Source: Pteria penguin
Lineage: Eukaryota; Mollusca; Bivalvia; Pterioida; Pteriidae
DNA length: 64,000 bases
Assembly: GCA_035048485.1 (NCBI GenBank)
Contig: CM068586.1
Coordinates: 27,980,349 to 28,044,348, forward strand
Direction of reading: 5' to 3'
Part shown: one piece after another, positions 21,945-33,245 of the stretch
Layout: every line of letters starts with the position of its first letter
Numbering within the stretch: position 1 is the stretch's first letter
Translations under genes and position numbers: made by a program
Notes under the pieces: generated by a model
What the model saw: only the letters and a program-made list of their open reading frames with translations
Database searches by the model: none
What the model was told of the DNA's origin: nothing

Positions 21945-22125
21945 GAGTTGGTTGATGTTTTACGTCTTTTTTTTTTTTTTTTTTTTTTTACAATTTTTCA
22001 TTCGACATGGAAGCAGGATGTAACCAACCTCTTAAACATAGTGGCACAAGCTGGGAATTGATCCCGGATTGTCGGCGCTACAAGCCAAGCGCTTAACCAA
22101 TACACCAAGCCTGCCCCCTCTGCAC
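21945..22125 (-). repeat. tRNA-derived SINE family B, minus copy
   Basis: The minus strand begins with a tRNA-like head (TTGGTTAAGCGCTTGGCTTG, then the B box region GGGATCAATTCCC), followed by AAGAGGTTGGTTACATCC and a tail ending CAACCAAC. Plus-strand copies lie at 39492-39668 and 53585-53764. A long T run at 21967-21989 interrupts it. Confidence 0.8.
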
Positions 22126-23116
22126 ATGACTACACTAACTGTAACATCAATGCAATGTACAAAATACACTACTTTTATCATGTTTACACAATTCATGCTT
22201 GATTTTCAATAAATGTTCCAATTCTTTGTCAATGGTTCGTACTGAAATACTGTACCAAAATTCCACGACATTTCCAGGACTCGTACCACATTTTCCATGA
22301 CTTCACAGACGAACAAATTACTTTGACAATAAAGCTACACTGTACTATTAATTATTACTATTATGACAAGCGCTTCCTTGAAACAGTGCAAAACTAAACA
22401 TATGAACCACCATGCTTTCGGAAAATCTGGATTTCGCGATGTTTCGAAGCAAACATAGGAAAATATTTCAGAAGATTTATATATCGCCTGGAAGATGGGG
22501 AACAGTGAAATTCCATGACTTTTCAAAGACCTTACACTAAATTCCATGACTGCATCCAATATTCCATATCTTTTCAAGACCCAGGTCAAATTACATGACT
22601 TTCTATGACGGGTACAAACCTTGTTGTCAGTAACAGGATAGTCTATGCCAATTTAGTCAGGTCTACGCCACTCGATATTGGTGTTGACCCAGTGCCTATG
22701 CCATCTTGTGTCCAAATCTAAACACTGTCTATGATAATTAACAGAAGTAAAGACCATATTTCACATTTATGTTTGTACCCATGTCATGAAACAGCCTTAC
22801 CCATACATAAGAGAGGCTGGGATTATCATGGAAGATAATGTTACCTTCTTGATTGAATAAACCTCATCATAGCCAAAGCTAGGGTTCTGCCCAGAAGGTC
22901 ATGGTCATTGTTATAATAAATTGAGGATTCTTGAATCTTCCAAGAAATTAGAAAACAAATTCTTCTCAGGCCTTACCTTTACCCTTCATCTCCCTCTCTA
23001 CAGCATTTCCATTTTTTTTTCCCTGAAAATGGAAGAAGTAGTTACTCAGTAATTCTTTTTTAAAAAGCAAGAATATGTGTTTAGGACAGTGCAAGTCTAC
23101 AATGAAGGTGACTGAA

Positions 23117-23193
23117 AGCCATCAGTTCGGTAGGTGATGAGTTTTGTCATCTCAGCATATAGCTATGACAAAAACAAAAGTCATCATATGGCT
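23117..23193 (-). ncRNA. Box C/D snoRNA, unassigned
   Basis: Minus strand: stem AGCCA / TGGCT, C box ATGATGA, a D' box in ATATGCTGAG, and a D box CTGA preceded by the guide-like CTCATCACCTACCGAA. All boxes are canonical. I do not recognise a vertebrate counterpart; the element before the D box predicts a target reading TTCGGTAGGTGATGAG. Confidence 0.8.
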
Positions 23194-23279
23194 AATCAAA
23201 TAGCAGAAACATGTTACATATACAGTTCAGATTTACTGTTAAGTTTACAAATCAAAAGAATGAACCTCTTGAAAACTAG

Positions 23280-23880
23280 AACTGTCCCAATGGGAAATGT
23301 CCCAATTGCAAATCAAATGTCAAGATCAAGGTCATATGGTCAAAACTGTTGGTACTGATAGACAAGTCTTGCTACAATCAATACACAATTGTAGAATGAA
23401 GGCCCAATCTCTCTTGGTTCAAAAGTTATGGCAAAGGTTAAAGTTTTTTCAAAGTAGGTCAAATGTCAAGGTAAAAAAAAAATTGGTACCGACAAATAGG
23501 TCATGTCTTCATACTACAGGTGTATTCCTTGAGGCAAGACCTTTCTCTCGTTACCAAAATTTTCCACCCCATGACCTTGACGTTTGACCTACTTTGAAAA
23601 AACTTTAACCTTTAATCTTCATCATAAATTTTGGAACAAGAGTTGGGAACTTCATACTACACATGTGTATTCCATGTGGCCCCATCTCGTTTGGTTCAAA
23701 CGTTATGGCCAAGGTTTAAAGTTTTTCAAAAGAGGTCAAACATCAAGGTCAAGGTATGAAAATTTTTGGTACCAACAGAAAGGTCTTGCCACATAGAATA
23801 CACATGTGTTGCATGAAGGCCACATCTCTTTTGGTTCAAAAGTTGTGGCCAAGGTTAAAGTTTTCTGGACAGAAAGATGA
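23280..23880. repeat. AGGTCA-rich tandem repeat, about 120-bp units
   Basis: Four or five units share GGTACCAACAGAAAGGTCTTG, ACACATGTGT and TTTGGTTCAAAAGTTATGGC. Some segments are inverted relative to others (CATGACCTTGACGTTTGACC at about 23571). Confidence 0.8.
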
Positions 23881-24339
23881 GCAAGGTGATTCCAATATAC
23901 TTCGAAAGACAGGAAAATGCACACAAGGAGTGTAACATACTCAGTGCGAGGCTAGTTTTTATTTCATATGCATCATAGCACTACATCATCACAGATATGT
24001 TACAGGCTCTTTAAATCTTGAATAAGCCAATTTAATTTTCATAAGGATTCTGATTTCAAGCTACTCCCAAGACACACAATATAGTGGTAAAAGTTTAACT
24101 GCCAGTCTGAATTAATTTCAAGTCTTGACAACATTCTATCAGCAGTTTTTGTTAGGTATGCAAAACTTTAAAAATGTTTAAATATTCACAATATTTGCTT
24201 TTCAAGTACGTTTTTCAAGGACCTAAATCCCAGAACTGTTGTCTGTAACTTAGATGCAGTTATAAATGTCAACAATTCTATAACAAGCTGTAGTTGGAAA
24301 TATGAATATTCCTTGGGCCAACTTATCGGTAAAAGCTAT

Positions 24340-24720
24340 TATCCTAAAACAAGGTAAAACTTTAATGTCAATGTCACAATTTTGTTTCTGATGGAAAGTT
24401 CTTGTCACAAGGAATATATACGTGAAATACAACGGCCCTATCAGCTACCAAAGATAAATGTAACGAAGTTTTTAGTATGTAGGTAAAAGGTCACCATCAA
24501 GGTAACAAGGTCAAGAATTATTGTACAGACATAAAGGTGATGTCACAAGGAATATGCAAACGAAATACCTACCTCTCATGATTCAAAAAATCAAGTTGTT
24601 TAAATGTACGTCAAGGGTCAAAAAGTCAAAAATTACTGTACTGAAGGAAAGGTCTTGTCACAAGGAATATGCATGTGAAACATGAAAGCCCCATCTCTTA
24701 CAGTTAAAGTTCTTTGCTAC
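24340..24720. repeat. AGGTCA-rich tandem repeat, degenerate
   Basis: Three units with AAGGTCTTGTCACAAGGAATA and GTCAAGGTCA-like segments, related to the preceding array. Confidence 0.65.
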
Positions 24721-25547
24721 AGACACTCTGAAATCTAGATGCCCCCAAATCTTCCAGGGCTATAAAAATATTAACTACCTTATAGTTTCTCGAAAGTTTC
24801 TAGTAATCAGCCATGCAAATGAAAATCATGTCCAAACTTTAACAACCCTTGATGTTGGAAGCAACAACAGAACGTTGCTACAACCTTCAAGCAAGAATGT
24901 TTCCATCTGGTCAAATGACACGCATGAGATCATCACATTACCTTGACAAAACAAATTTCAGAGTTTAAATGTCTATGTGCCATATACGAGTTACTTAGGA
25001 TTCAATTTTTCGGTGTTGCCTGTGATACAAATTTTCAAGAATGTGACTCCTACTAAATAGATACTGGGCCGAGAGAGATCTCTTACAGGCAACACATAAA
25101 TATACTCAAGTTTCAGTTTTGATAAGCTATAACTTTGGGTCAATTTCATCTTCCAACGTTTTGCAAACCTGCTGACTCGCATGTTTTTATTTTTAGCTTC
25201 TGAAACCAGGGCCCACCAATCAAATGCAAACTGTTACAATGTCTTACCTAAAATTGGGAAAATTTCTTCTATCATTATATGTAGTATTTTGTTTTTTCAA
25301 AATGTTTAACATCATTGCATAAATTGGGGACTTTGATGTCTTATTTACTCTAATTTTGAAGTTGATGGTTCAGAGACAGAAGTATCATTTCCGCAAGTTT
25401 CACTCTCAGGTACATGAAAAGCACTTCAACATTTTTACCCTTTCAATTAATTCAAATGATTCCAGTAAACTCTCGAGTTCAAGTAGGAAATGGAATATGG
25501 AAAAAGTAGTGCATTATGGGGGAAAATTTCCGCCCTCAACAAACCAT

Positions 25548-26612
25548 AACAAGAGGCCCAAATGGGCCTATATCGCTCACCTGAACAGCTAGATGATCAA
25601 GTTGAAGATATGAAAAATTGTCCCCCCCCCCCCTTTTCTTGGAAGTCTTAAAAAATTCATAAAAAATTCAAAAATCGAGATATTGAAAAAATTCTTTCGC
25701 ACCAGCATTCCTTACCATAGAAATGATTAAATGAAACCAAATGAATGCATCAATGTTTACTAAAAGAAAATAATAACTCTTTAATGCATTAAAATAACAA
25801 AGTCCAAAATAAAAATGAAAAAACGTCAAAAATTTGATTTCGGAATAACCAAAAATATCAACACTTCTTCCCATATGCCTCTAAATCATTCCTATGCAGT
25901 CGATTTGTCGCTGTATGCACCTGATCTGAATAAGAAGTTTGTCAAAGGAGGGAACCCTCTGTGACCTACTTTTGTCTGTGGTGGTGCCACCTGTTCATGG
26001 ATCCTGACAAAGATGACCACATTTGTCGGGGACCTTGAGTATTTGATGCATGCCAAGTTTCATTGAATTCCAGCGAGTGGTTCCGAAGAAAAAGTTCAAA
26101 CTGTGAAATGTTTACACCAATTACCCCCCCCCCCCTCCCCTTTTTCCTTAAAGTCTTAAAAAATTCATAAAAAATCCAAAACATAAAATATTGAAAAATT
26201 TTCTTCGCAGTAGTATTTCTTACCATCAAAATGATCAAATTAAACCAAATTAATGCATCAATGTTTACTAAAAGAAAAAAATACCTCTTTTCTGCATTAA
26301 AACTACCAAGTACAAAAAAACGTCGAAAATTTGATTTCGGAACAGAACCAAAAATAACAACACTTCTTCACACATCCCTCTAGATAATTCCTATGCATTC
26401 GGTTTGTCTCTGTGTGCCCCCGGTCTGAAAAAGTTTGTCAAAGGAGGGTACCCTCTCTGACCTACTTTTGCCTGTGGTGGCGCCACCTGTTGATGAATCC
26501 GGACGAAAAACAACAACACTTGTAGGGAACCATGAGTACTACATGCTTATCAAGTTTCATCAAATTCTGTTCAGTGGTTCTGGAGAAGAAGTCGAAAATG
26601 TGAAAAGTTAAC
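25548..26612. mobile_element. Deletion derivative of the GCTCACCTGAG element
   Basis: It opens with the same AAGAGGCCCAAATGGGCC and CGCTCACCTGA sequence as the 9925 element, then jumps directly to sequence nearly identical to 11386-12394 of that copy, including the C-tract and GTGGCGCCACCTG. The proximal 1.4 kb is missing, and so is the CTCAGGTGAGC end. It lies inside the proposed snoRNA host. Confidence 0.75.
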
Positions 26613-26849
26613 GCAAAAGGTATAAACTAAATATTACATAGTTTGTGTCTCGGTCTTTGTCTATACATTAAGAGACAAAAAATTTTTCTGTCACTTCTTC
26701 AATAAACAAGAATATAGCGTATCAATAAATCTCAATATTTTCACAAATCAGATTTCTTTGTACAATCATAATCATTTTAAAAAGTTTGAAAGAAAGAATT
26801 AATCTGCAAGACTTAACGCTTAACACATAGTAAATTTCATTGTTAATCA

Positions 26850-26925
26850 GGTGGAATCAGGTGTAAAATCATCATTGGTTATAAGAGAGATTCCCATTTT
26901 TACATGTGTATCATCATTTTCCACC
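26850..26925 (-). ncRNA. SNORD79: Box C/D snoRNA, SNORD79-like
   Basis: Minus strand: 7-bp stem GGTGGAA / TTCCACC, C box ATGATGA, guide AAATGGGAATCTCTCTTA, a second ATGATGA acting as C', and D box CTGA. The guide matches human U79 (ATGGGAATCTCTCTGA), which pairs with GAGATTCCCA in 28S rRNA (A3809, legacy numbering from memory). The D' box is CTTA instead of CTGA. Confidence 0.85.
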
Positions 26926-27599
26926 ATTGTCAACACACTGAATACAACTTTAACCAAGTAAGTTGGCTTAACAACTAAATTCCTACTGATTAAAGTATAT
27001 CAAATTGAAACAACAGACTTACTTATTCATAGTACACAAAACAGGCAAGAGTCCATATGCAGGTCTGTAGAGAGAGAAAAACAAAAATTTTTAAATTTAA
27101 TACATTAAATTACACAAAGACATCAAGTTTCCTTTTAATTTGCTAATTTTTGGATTATATAAATTTCTGAAAATCAGGTCAGTCTGATCTTTCTAAGAAA
27201 GCGGACGATTCCCAAGGAAATTAATGAAAACCTTTGGGGCTGCGGAATTTACAAGGGGGAGGGAAAGCATTGAACAGTCTGGACATCCCAAATAGACACT
27301 ACCACAGACAAAAATGTTAACATCAAGAAACCATTTGACATGTGTGACAGGAAGACAAAACCTCAAAGATATAGCCAGAGAAGTTATGGGGCTGTTCAAT
27401 CCATTTTAACCCACATCTTAGGCATGTCTAAGGTTTCTTCTGCTAGTTGGGTCCCTAGAGTGACAAAGATCAGAAGGAAAACAGCTATGAGGTTTCTTTA
27501 CACGTTTTCCCGCTATGAAGATGACCCCAGGATTTTACGGGTCATTTTGTCACTAAGGATGAAACCTGGGTTCATAATTCATCAAAAAACCCAATAATA

Positions 27600-28110
27600 A
27601 CAGACTATTTTCACCAGCTGTGACATTTGACCCCAAAATCATTAGGCTTCTTCCTCTCCTGATGAATAAAATATTCCCAAATTTGATTTGAATATGTTGA
27701 AAGGTACAAGAGTTATTATTTATTTGAAAATTCCAAGACCAATAAGATTCTCCCTCTCTTGACAAGTAAGAATATATTCAAATTCAAATTGAATATGTTG
27801 AAAGATATCTGAGTTGCGAGGCAAAAACCAATAATTACAGTCTATTTTCATCAGCTGTGACCTTGACTTTTGACCCCCCAAAGTCAATAGGGTTCTTCCT
27901 CTCTTAGTATATATCCATATTTGCTTTGAATTTGTTAAAAGGTACTTGAGCGATCATCCAGAAACCAACTATTACAGTTTTTTCATCAGCTGTGACTTCG
28001 ACCTTTGGACAATAAATAGGGTTCTTCCTCTCTTGACAAGGAAGCATATATCCAAATTTGGTTTGAATATGTTGAAATGTACTGCAGTTATCACATAGAA
28101 ACCAATGTGT
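27600..28110. repeat. Tandem repeat, about 130-bp units
   Basis: Four units share TTCATCAGCTGTGACCTTGAC, GGGTTCTTCCTCTCTTGACA and TTTGAATATGTTGAAAGGTA. Non-coding. Confidence 0.75.
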
Positions 28111-28626
28111 GATGGAAGGACAAAGCAAACACTTACTGACCTCTGCAATACCTAGTTGGTCATAAAAATTTGAATAAAGTCCCATAACTTCAGAATGAAA
28201 TATTATCTGAAAGTACACAGATTGTGAGGCTATTACAACAAACAACTGTATGATGTTTAAAATCACAGCAAACAATCTCAAAGTACAGTGTGATGCATAG
28301 ACGATGGATAGACATTTGTACACCATAATACATTTGTCAAAAGATGACAAATAAAAATTTCAATGAAGTTCCTTGATGTTAATTTTGGTTAGCTATTTTT
28401 AGAAAAAGACCTCAATTTTGCCACTGTACAGTTATCACTTATTGCGAGAAAATAATCACTTATTTTCATAATGAAATAAACATTATTATTGATCGAATTC
28501 AATTGAATTGAATATAAAAAGAAATAAATTCCACAATCTCAATTTAATTTTTCCTCCTAAAATTCCAGAGAATCAGGTTGGCTGATCCATAAACAAACAG
28601 AAAGAGTGGCCTTACATACTAATTAT

Positions 28627-28723
28627 GTAGCATCAGACATCCAAGGAAGGTTTAAACTGTCTTCGAGCTGTGAAGCTCTCCAGTGGAAACCGCGAATGAT
28701 GGTTAGTGCTTCATCATTGCTAC
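28627..28723 (-). ncRNA. SNORD14: U14 box C/D snoRNA, copy 1
   Basis: Minus strand: stem GTAGCA / TGCTAC, C box ATGATGA, then CATTCGCGGTTTCCAC (conserved U14 domain A, complementary to 18S rRNA) and CCTTCCTTGGATGTCTGA (domain B running into the D box). U14 guides 2'-O-methylation of 18S rRNA and is needed for 18S processing. Both rRNA-pairing domains match vertebrate U14 as I know it. The 97-nt length is close to the family's usual size. Confidence 0.93.
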
Positions 28724-29399
28724 TTCTTAAAATAGATTTCATGATTAGCAGTGTATTCTAAATTTGTATCAATGGGTTTACCTGTCATGGCTACTGATGA
28801 GTTTTTTTTACTTTTCAAAAACCAGTCACCTGAAACACAAAATTGTAGTACAGGATTTGTTTTCTTTGAATGTATCAATTGTAAAGGTAATTTTACACAC
28901 CTCTTGCCACAATTTTTACATACCACTTGATTCAAACAATCTTTTCAAAATGCTTTTAGACCACCAGCCAGAGGGACTACTCCAGCTCAGACATAGTTAA
29001 GTCCTCAATTTTGATACATTTTAATTTTCAATTTAAACATTCTTTTTCTAATCCATGATACAATTCAGACCTTAAGAGTTTTCAGACAGATTTCCAATGG
29101 ATCTTCCTCCTCATCACGCTCATTATTTTTATTTTAGCTGCATTCAAAGAGAACTTTGAAGGCATTCATGTCGACATTATTTTAGTCATGTATACATCTT
29201 TAAGAGTCTTGTCATGGCATTAAAATTTTGCTTATTTAAAAAAGACCTTAATTTTTTCCAGCATGTGACAGAAACTGAAGAAATTTTTTAGTAGCCTCTG
29301 GCAAGTGAGATTTTGGAACAAGTGCAACGCCTAGTGTGGCAAAATGTGCCTGTTCCATCCCCATTTCCTGCCTACAAGGTTTTCTAATGAAGTAGTACA

Positions 29400-29830
29400 A
29401 CGATCTTTGACCTTGAAAAACAATAGGCATCTTCGTCTTGGCATGAAGAATAAAGGTACAAAGTTTGACAGTCTTAATCCCAACAGTTTGGTCTGTATCA
29501 TGAAGAATAAAGGTACAAAGTTTGACGGTCTTAATCCCAACAGTTTGGTCTGTATCCTGCCTACAAGGTCAGGACAGACAGACCTCTGACCTTGAAAAAC
29601 AATTGTCTTTCTTGGCATGACTAGCAAGTGTAGCAAATTTGACAGTCCCAACCCCAACGGTTTGACCTGTATCTTGCCTACAAGGCCTTCCTACAAAGTA
29701 GTACTATGACCTTGATCTTGAAAAACACCAGATGTCTTTGTCGAGGCATAAGGAATATTTAAAGGTATAAAGTTTGACAGTCTTAGCCCAAATGGTTTGG
29801 TCTACATCTAGACAGACAACATCATACCAT
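29400..29830. repeat. Tandem repeat between U14 copies
   Basis: Three to four units with GGTACAAAGTTTGACAGTC, TTAATCCCAACAGTTTGGTC and a GACCTTGAAAAACA segment, ending near CAGACAGAC. Non-coding. Confidence 0.75.
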
Positions 29831-29872
29831 AATACAGTGCATCAAAGACGGGTGTATAAAAGTTGTTCATAT

Positions 29873-29969
29873 GTAGCATCAGACATCCAAGGAAGGTTTA
29901 AACTGTCTCTGAGCTGTGAAGCTCTTCAGTGGAAACCGCGAATGATGGTTAGTGCTTCATCATTGCTAC
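29873..29969 (-). ncRNA. SNORD14: U14 box C/D snoRNA, copy 2
   Basis: 97 nt, with the same stem, boxes and rRNA-pairing domains as copy 1 and only a couple of changes in the middle of the molecule, outside the rRNA-pairing domains. Confidence 0.93.
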
Positions 29970-30100
29970 ATTACAAGTATTCAAATCTCTTTGACTAAAA
30001 CACCTTAATTATGCTTATTTAAAAAAAAAAAATTTCAACTTGAAAACTTCAACTCGAGAACTCAAAAAAAAAAAAAAACAATCAATCTTATTGAAACGCC

Positions 30101-30269
30101 ACTTGTACTTGGTTCCTCTACGATACTCTCCATGTACAAGATCTTACAACTGCTGATTCGAGGTCATCTCAGGATGACCTTAAAGCACAGCCAATCAGAA
30201 TTTGAGTTATACAAACGATACTGAAAGATCTCTAACATGGAGAGTATTGTAGAGGAATTAAGTACAAGT
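30101..30269. mobile_element. 169-bp TIR element
   Basis: Ends ACTTGTACTTGGTTCCTCTA and its complement (TAGAGGAATTAAGTACAAGT) form TIRs of about 35 bp. A GGTCATC/GATGACC hairpin lies in the middle. Flanking duplication is not clear. Confidence 0.65.
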
Positions 30270-30787
30270 CATGCTTTAGCAAGACTGGCAAAACAACTCC
30301 TTCAATAATGACAGAATGTTATCGTTTATCATATCTGTTTAATAACGTTTTCTTTTTCACCAATTGGAATTTTAATACAAAGTGCAGAGGTTCAAGAAAT
30401 ATAAAGTGTCATATACATAAAGAAGATACGTACATGTGCTTACAGCAATGCATCTTCTCTCTGAACCACCTGGACGAAAGCAGAGAAGCAAATGATATTA
30501 AAAACTCAAATTTAGAAGAAAGCACAAAATATTAGCCATCACCAAAGTAGCAGTTCCATTTCTTATCTACAACTACACCACGATAATATCAGTTTATCAG
30601 TTATGATATTGGAGAACCTTGGGGACTTCTCGGACTGTTAGCAGCTACACTGTCTATTTAGGTTTCCCATCTGCCCTGTCCAGGATCAATACCCAGATAT
30701 TATCAAGCTAAATAAAATGCAGCATTCCATGGCACTTCTGCCCATTTAGGTTTCGTGGTTAACAAAATCATGTAAATAATATATATT

Positions 30788-30884
30788 GTAGCGTCAGACA
30801 TCCAAGGAAGGTTTAAACTGTCTCTGAGCTGTGAAGCTCTCCAGTGGAAACCGCGAATGATGGTTAGTGCTTCATCATTGCTAC
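30788..30884 (-). ncRNA. SNORD14: U14 box C/D snoRNA, copy 3
   Basis: 97 nt. The terminal stem is GTAGCA / CGCTAC (one base changed from the other copies); C box, D box and both 18S-pairing domains are intact. It is the first of the three in transcription order. Confidence 0.92.
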
Positions 30885-31352
30885 TTCTTTTTATCAAATG
30901 TAACAAATGTTTCCCTATTGTAATTGTTTATTACATTCATTTTGCAACAATATCCCATTTTACATTCATTTTGTTTAAGTCAAATCTTCTCTATAATACA
31001 CAATACACTCTCCTTCCCTAATGATCAAATGAAATTTTAACTGAAATTTCCTCTCCATAATTAAGTCTTAAAACTGAGAACAAAATGATCAAATATGGTA
31101 TGCAACAGCATTTTTAAAATCCCACTCAGTCATTTAGCAGTTGGTTGCTTATGCTTCAAATATTTACTAAATTAATATTCTTGTCTATCAAGTTTTGGAT
31201 TTCTTTTTGGCAACGTACAACTGAATGTAATATACAAATTTCTAATTCTTATAAACAATGCAAAACAGAAGATGTCAATATTAAACAGAGGACTGACAAT
31301 AGGTGATACTGCAATTTATCAGAAAAGTCATAAAACACTCCGAAAGACAAAT

Positions 31353-31424
31353 ATGCAGATCAGTTAGAGCTAATACAATATTTACATCTTTATGATCAGA
31401 GTAAATATATCATCATATCTGCAT
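31353..31424 (-). ncRNA. SNORD44: Box C/D snoRNA, SNORD44-like
   Basis: Minus strand: 8-bp stem ATGCAGAT / ATCTGCAT, C box ATGATGA, D' box CTGA, and D box CTGA preceded by GTATTAGCTCTAA. That guide is the exact complement of the conserved 18S sequence TTAGAGCTAATAC and matches human U44, which methylates 18S A166. In vertebrates U44 is an intronic product of GAS5. Confidence 0.93.
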
Positions 31425-31459
31425 ACCAAGACATTAAAGGTTATGGTGAAACAAAAACT

Positions 31460-31720
31460 GTTCGATGGTAACCAAATCAGAACGTGACCTAGATGTTCTC
31501 ATGACATATCTGTATGCCAAATTTCATTTCAATATATGCATCTGCCACAGAGATAAACAGAAACTGCAAATTACAGGAAATTTCCCAAGTTCAAGGGGTG
31601 TAACTCTGTCAAATGTCAAAAATTGTTCAATGGTAACCAGATCAGAACTTGACTTAGATATTTGTGATGTATCTGTATGTAAAATTTCATTTCATTATAT
31701 GCACTCGTTGCAGAAATAAT
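31460..31720. repeat. Two-unit direct repeat, about 170 bp apart
   Basis: CAATGGTAACCAGATCAGAAC-type sequence and ATCTGTATGCCAAATTTCATT occur twice. Non-coding. Confidence 0.6.
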
Positions 31721-31784
31721 GAATGGAAACTGTTCAGGTTACAGACCTACCACATAAAAAACAAGCTGTGTTTGTGAAACACTT

Positions 31785-31998
31785 GTGCCCCCGGGGGCAC
31801 CAAAGTAAAAAAATTATTTTTTAGCATGAAGGCCACTGTCAAGGTCAAAACGTACTCCACCATGGCATCATTTGAAAGTGCTTCATTAGTTGTGTACGCA
31901 TATCAAATATGAAGTCGCTATCCTTCACGGTTCAAAAGCTATAGCCATAGTTACAGACAGACAGGACAAAATAAGATGACCCCTATCTATCTATCCGG
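31785..31998. mobile_element. Element with TGCCCCCGGGGGCA end
   Basis: It opens GTGCCCCCGGGGGCACCAAA and closes CCGGGGGCACAATTATTG, with an AGGTCA/CAGACAGACAGG interior like the mollusc tandem families. A non-autonomous element is likely. Confidence 0.5.
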
Positions 31999-32250
31999 GG
32001 GCACAATTATTGTCCATAATAGTAATTGTTTGATTCAGGTCTAAGGACGACATATATACAGGGTCAACTTTCGATTCAACAATCATTGCATTCTATGATA
32101 TGTAATGTTACAAAACAAATATAAATAGGGTAATTGTATACATTTATCAGAGAATCCCCTGAAATAGCAGTATGATCAATGCTAAAATTTCATGCCATAC
32201 GGAAGGAAAGACAACCACTGAAAGTTGTCAATGATGACTTCAATACTCAT

Positions 32251-32321
32251 AGTTGCATCAGATAGGGGCGAAATTTTTCAATCACCAAATCAGTTGAACT
32301 ATGAAATCATCATATGCAACT
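32251..32321 (-). ncRNA. SNORD80: Box C/D snoRNA, SNORD80-like, copy 1
   Basis: Minus strand: 8-bp stem AGTTGCAT / ATGCAACT, C box ATGATGA, D' box CTGA after TTTCATAGTTCAA, and D box CTGA after AATTTCGCCCCTAT. Both guides parallel human U80 (CATAGTTCAG and TTTCGCTCCTATCTGA), which targets 28S rRNA. The second guide complements ATAGGGGCGAAA. Confidence 0.92.
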
Positions 32322-32884
32322 GTTGTTCTGTTTCAAAACTCCAGATGTTTATATTTAGGTATAAAAAAAGGTTTTTGTATCATGTTAACCTCCACGAAAG
32401 AAAGCTAAACCAGCCAGTAAAATTCATGTCCCACTGGGCCAAATAGCCAACAGTTTGAAACAGTTAATTTCATCCCCTAGTATGAATGGTGATGATCACT
32501 TACATTTTCAAATTTCCATTTCCATTATTTCTTAGCAATGCCCATGTTCAAATTTCAGAACGATCTTCATAATGAAGTAAAAGTGTGAGGAAGTACTTGT
32601 AGAACCTTGACTGTACAAGATTATATATTTACCTGTATCAGCCCTGGATCCATCCCTCAACAGGTCTGGCCAAAAAACATCGACACTTGTAGGGGACCTT
32701 GAGTATTTAATGGGTCTGAAAAATTGAAAATCTTGAAAGTTTATAAGCGGATGGTGTGGTATGACAATAGCACACTTCAGTCTTTGATTCATGTGAGCTA
32801 AAAAGTTGCAGGAAAATAGTCCTTACGAAGTTTTACGGACATTTAACATTTGTTGATGAAATCTATATGAAGATATAATGACTT

Positions 32885-32955
32885 GTTGCATCAGATAGGG
32901 GCGAAATTTTTCGTTCACTATTAATCTGTTGAACTATGAAATCATCATTTGCAAC
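32885..32955 (-). ncRNA. SNORD80: Box C/D snoRNA, SNORD80-like, copy 2
   Basis: Stem GTTGCA / TGCAAC, C box ATGATGA and D box CTGA, with the D guide TTTCGCCCCTAT unchanged from copy 1. The D' box position reads CAGA and the C' region differs, so the D' function may be relaxed in this copy. Confidence 0.9.
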
Positions 32956-33029
32956 ATCATCTTCAACAGTACACTACAGGTAATTCTTGTCTCCTTTTAC
33001 TTCACACTTACCTACATGTACTTTCAAGG

Positions 33030-33245
33030 GAACAGTAATACATAATGACATGTTGAGTGTTTATAAAAGGAAGTTCACCATTACGAGTTTATACAATAGA
33101 TGCACAATTGTTGCTGCCATGAACTCCAAAATGGTCACATAAAAGGTCAACTTTCCTAAACTATATTCAACATGTTTTTAAAGTGCATTTTCAAGTTTGA
33201 AATCCAAATTTGAGGAAAAATTCCATTTATAGTACATCAACTACT
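33030..33245. repeat. Foldback element relative
   Basis: Sequence around GAACTCCAAAATGGTCACAT and AAAGGTCAACTTTCC resembles the palindromic elements at 38036-38470 and 54978-55290. Confidence 0.5.

Noticed and set aside
22855..22880. C-box-like TCATCAT in the host region
   Set aside because: No D box at a suitable distance, although a 4-bp stem could form.
23937..23985. Possible further C/D snoRNA (TCAG then TCATCAC in plus reading)
   Set aside because: The flanking stem is weak and separated by several bases, and the sequence adjoins the end of a tandem array. Not strong enough to list.
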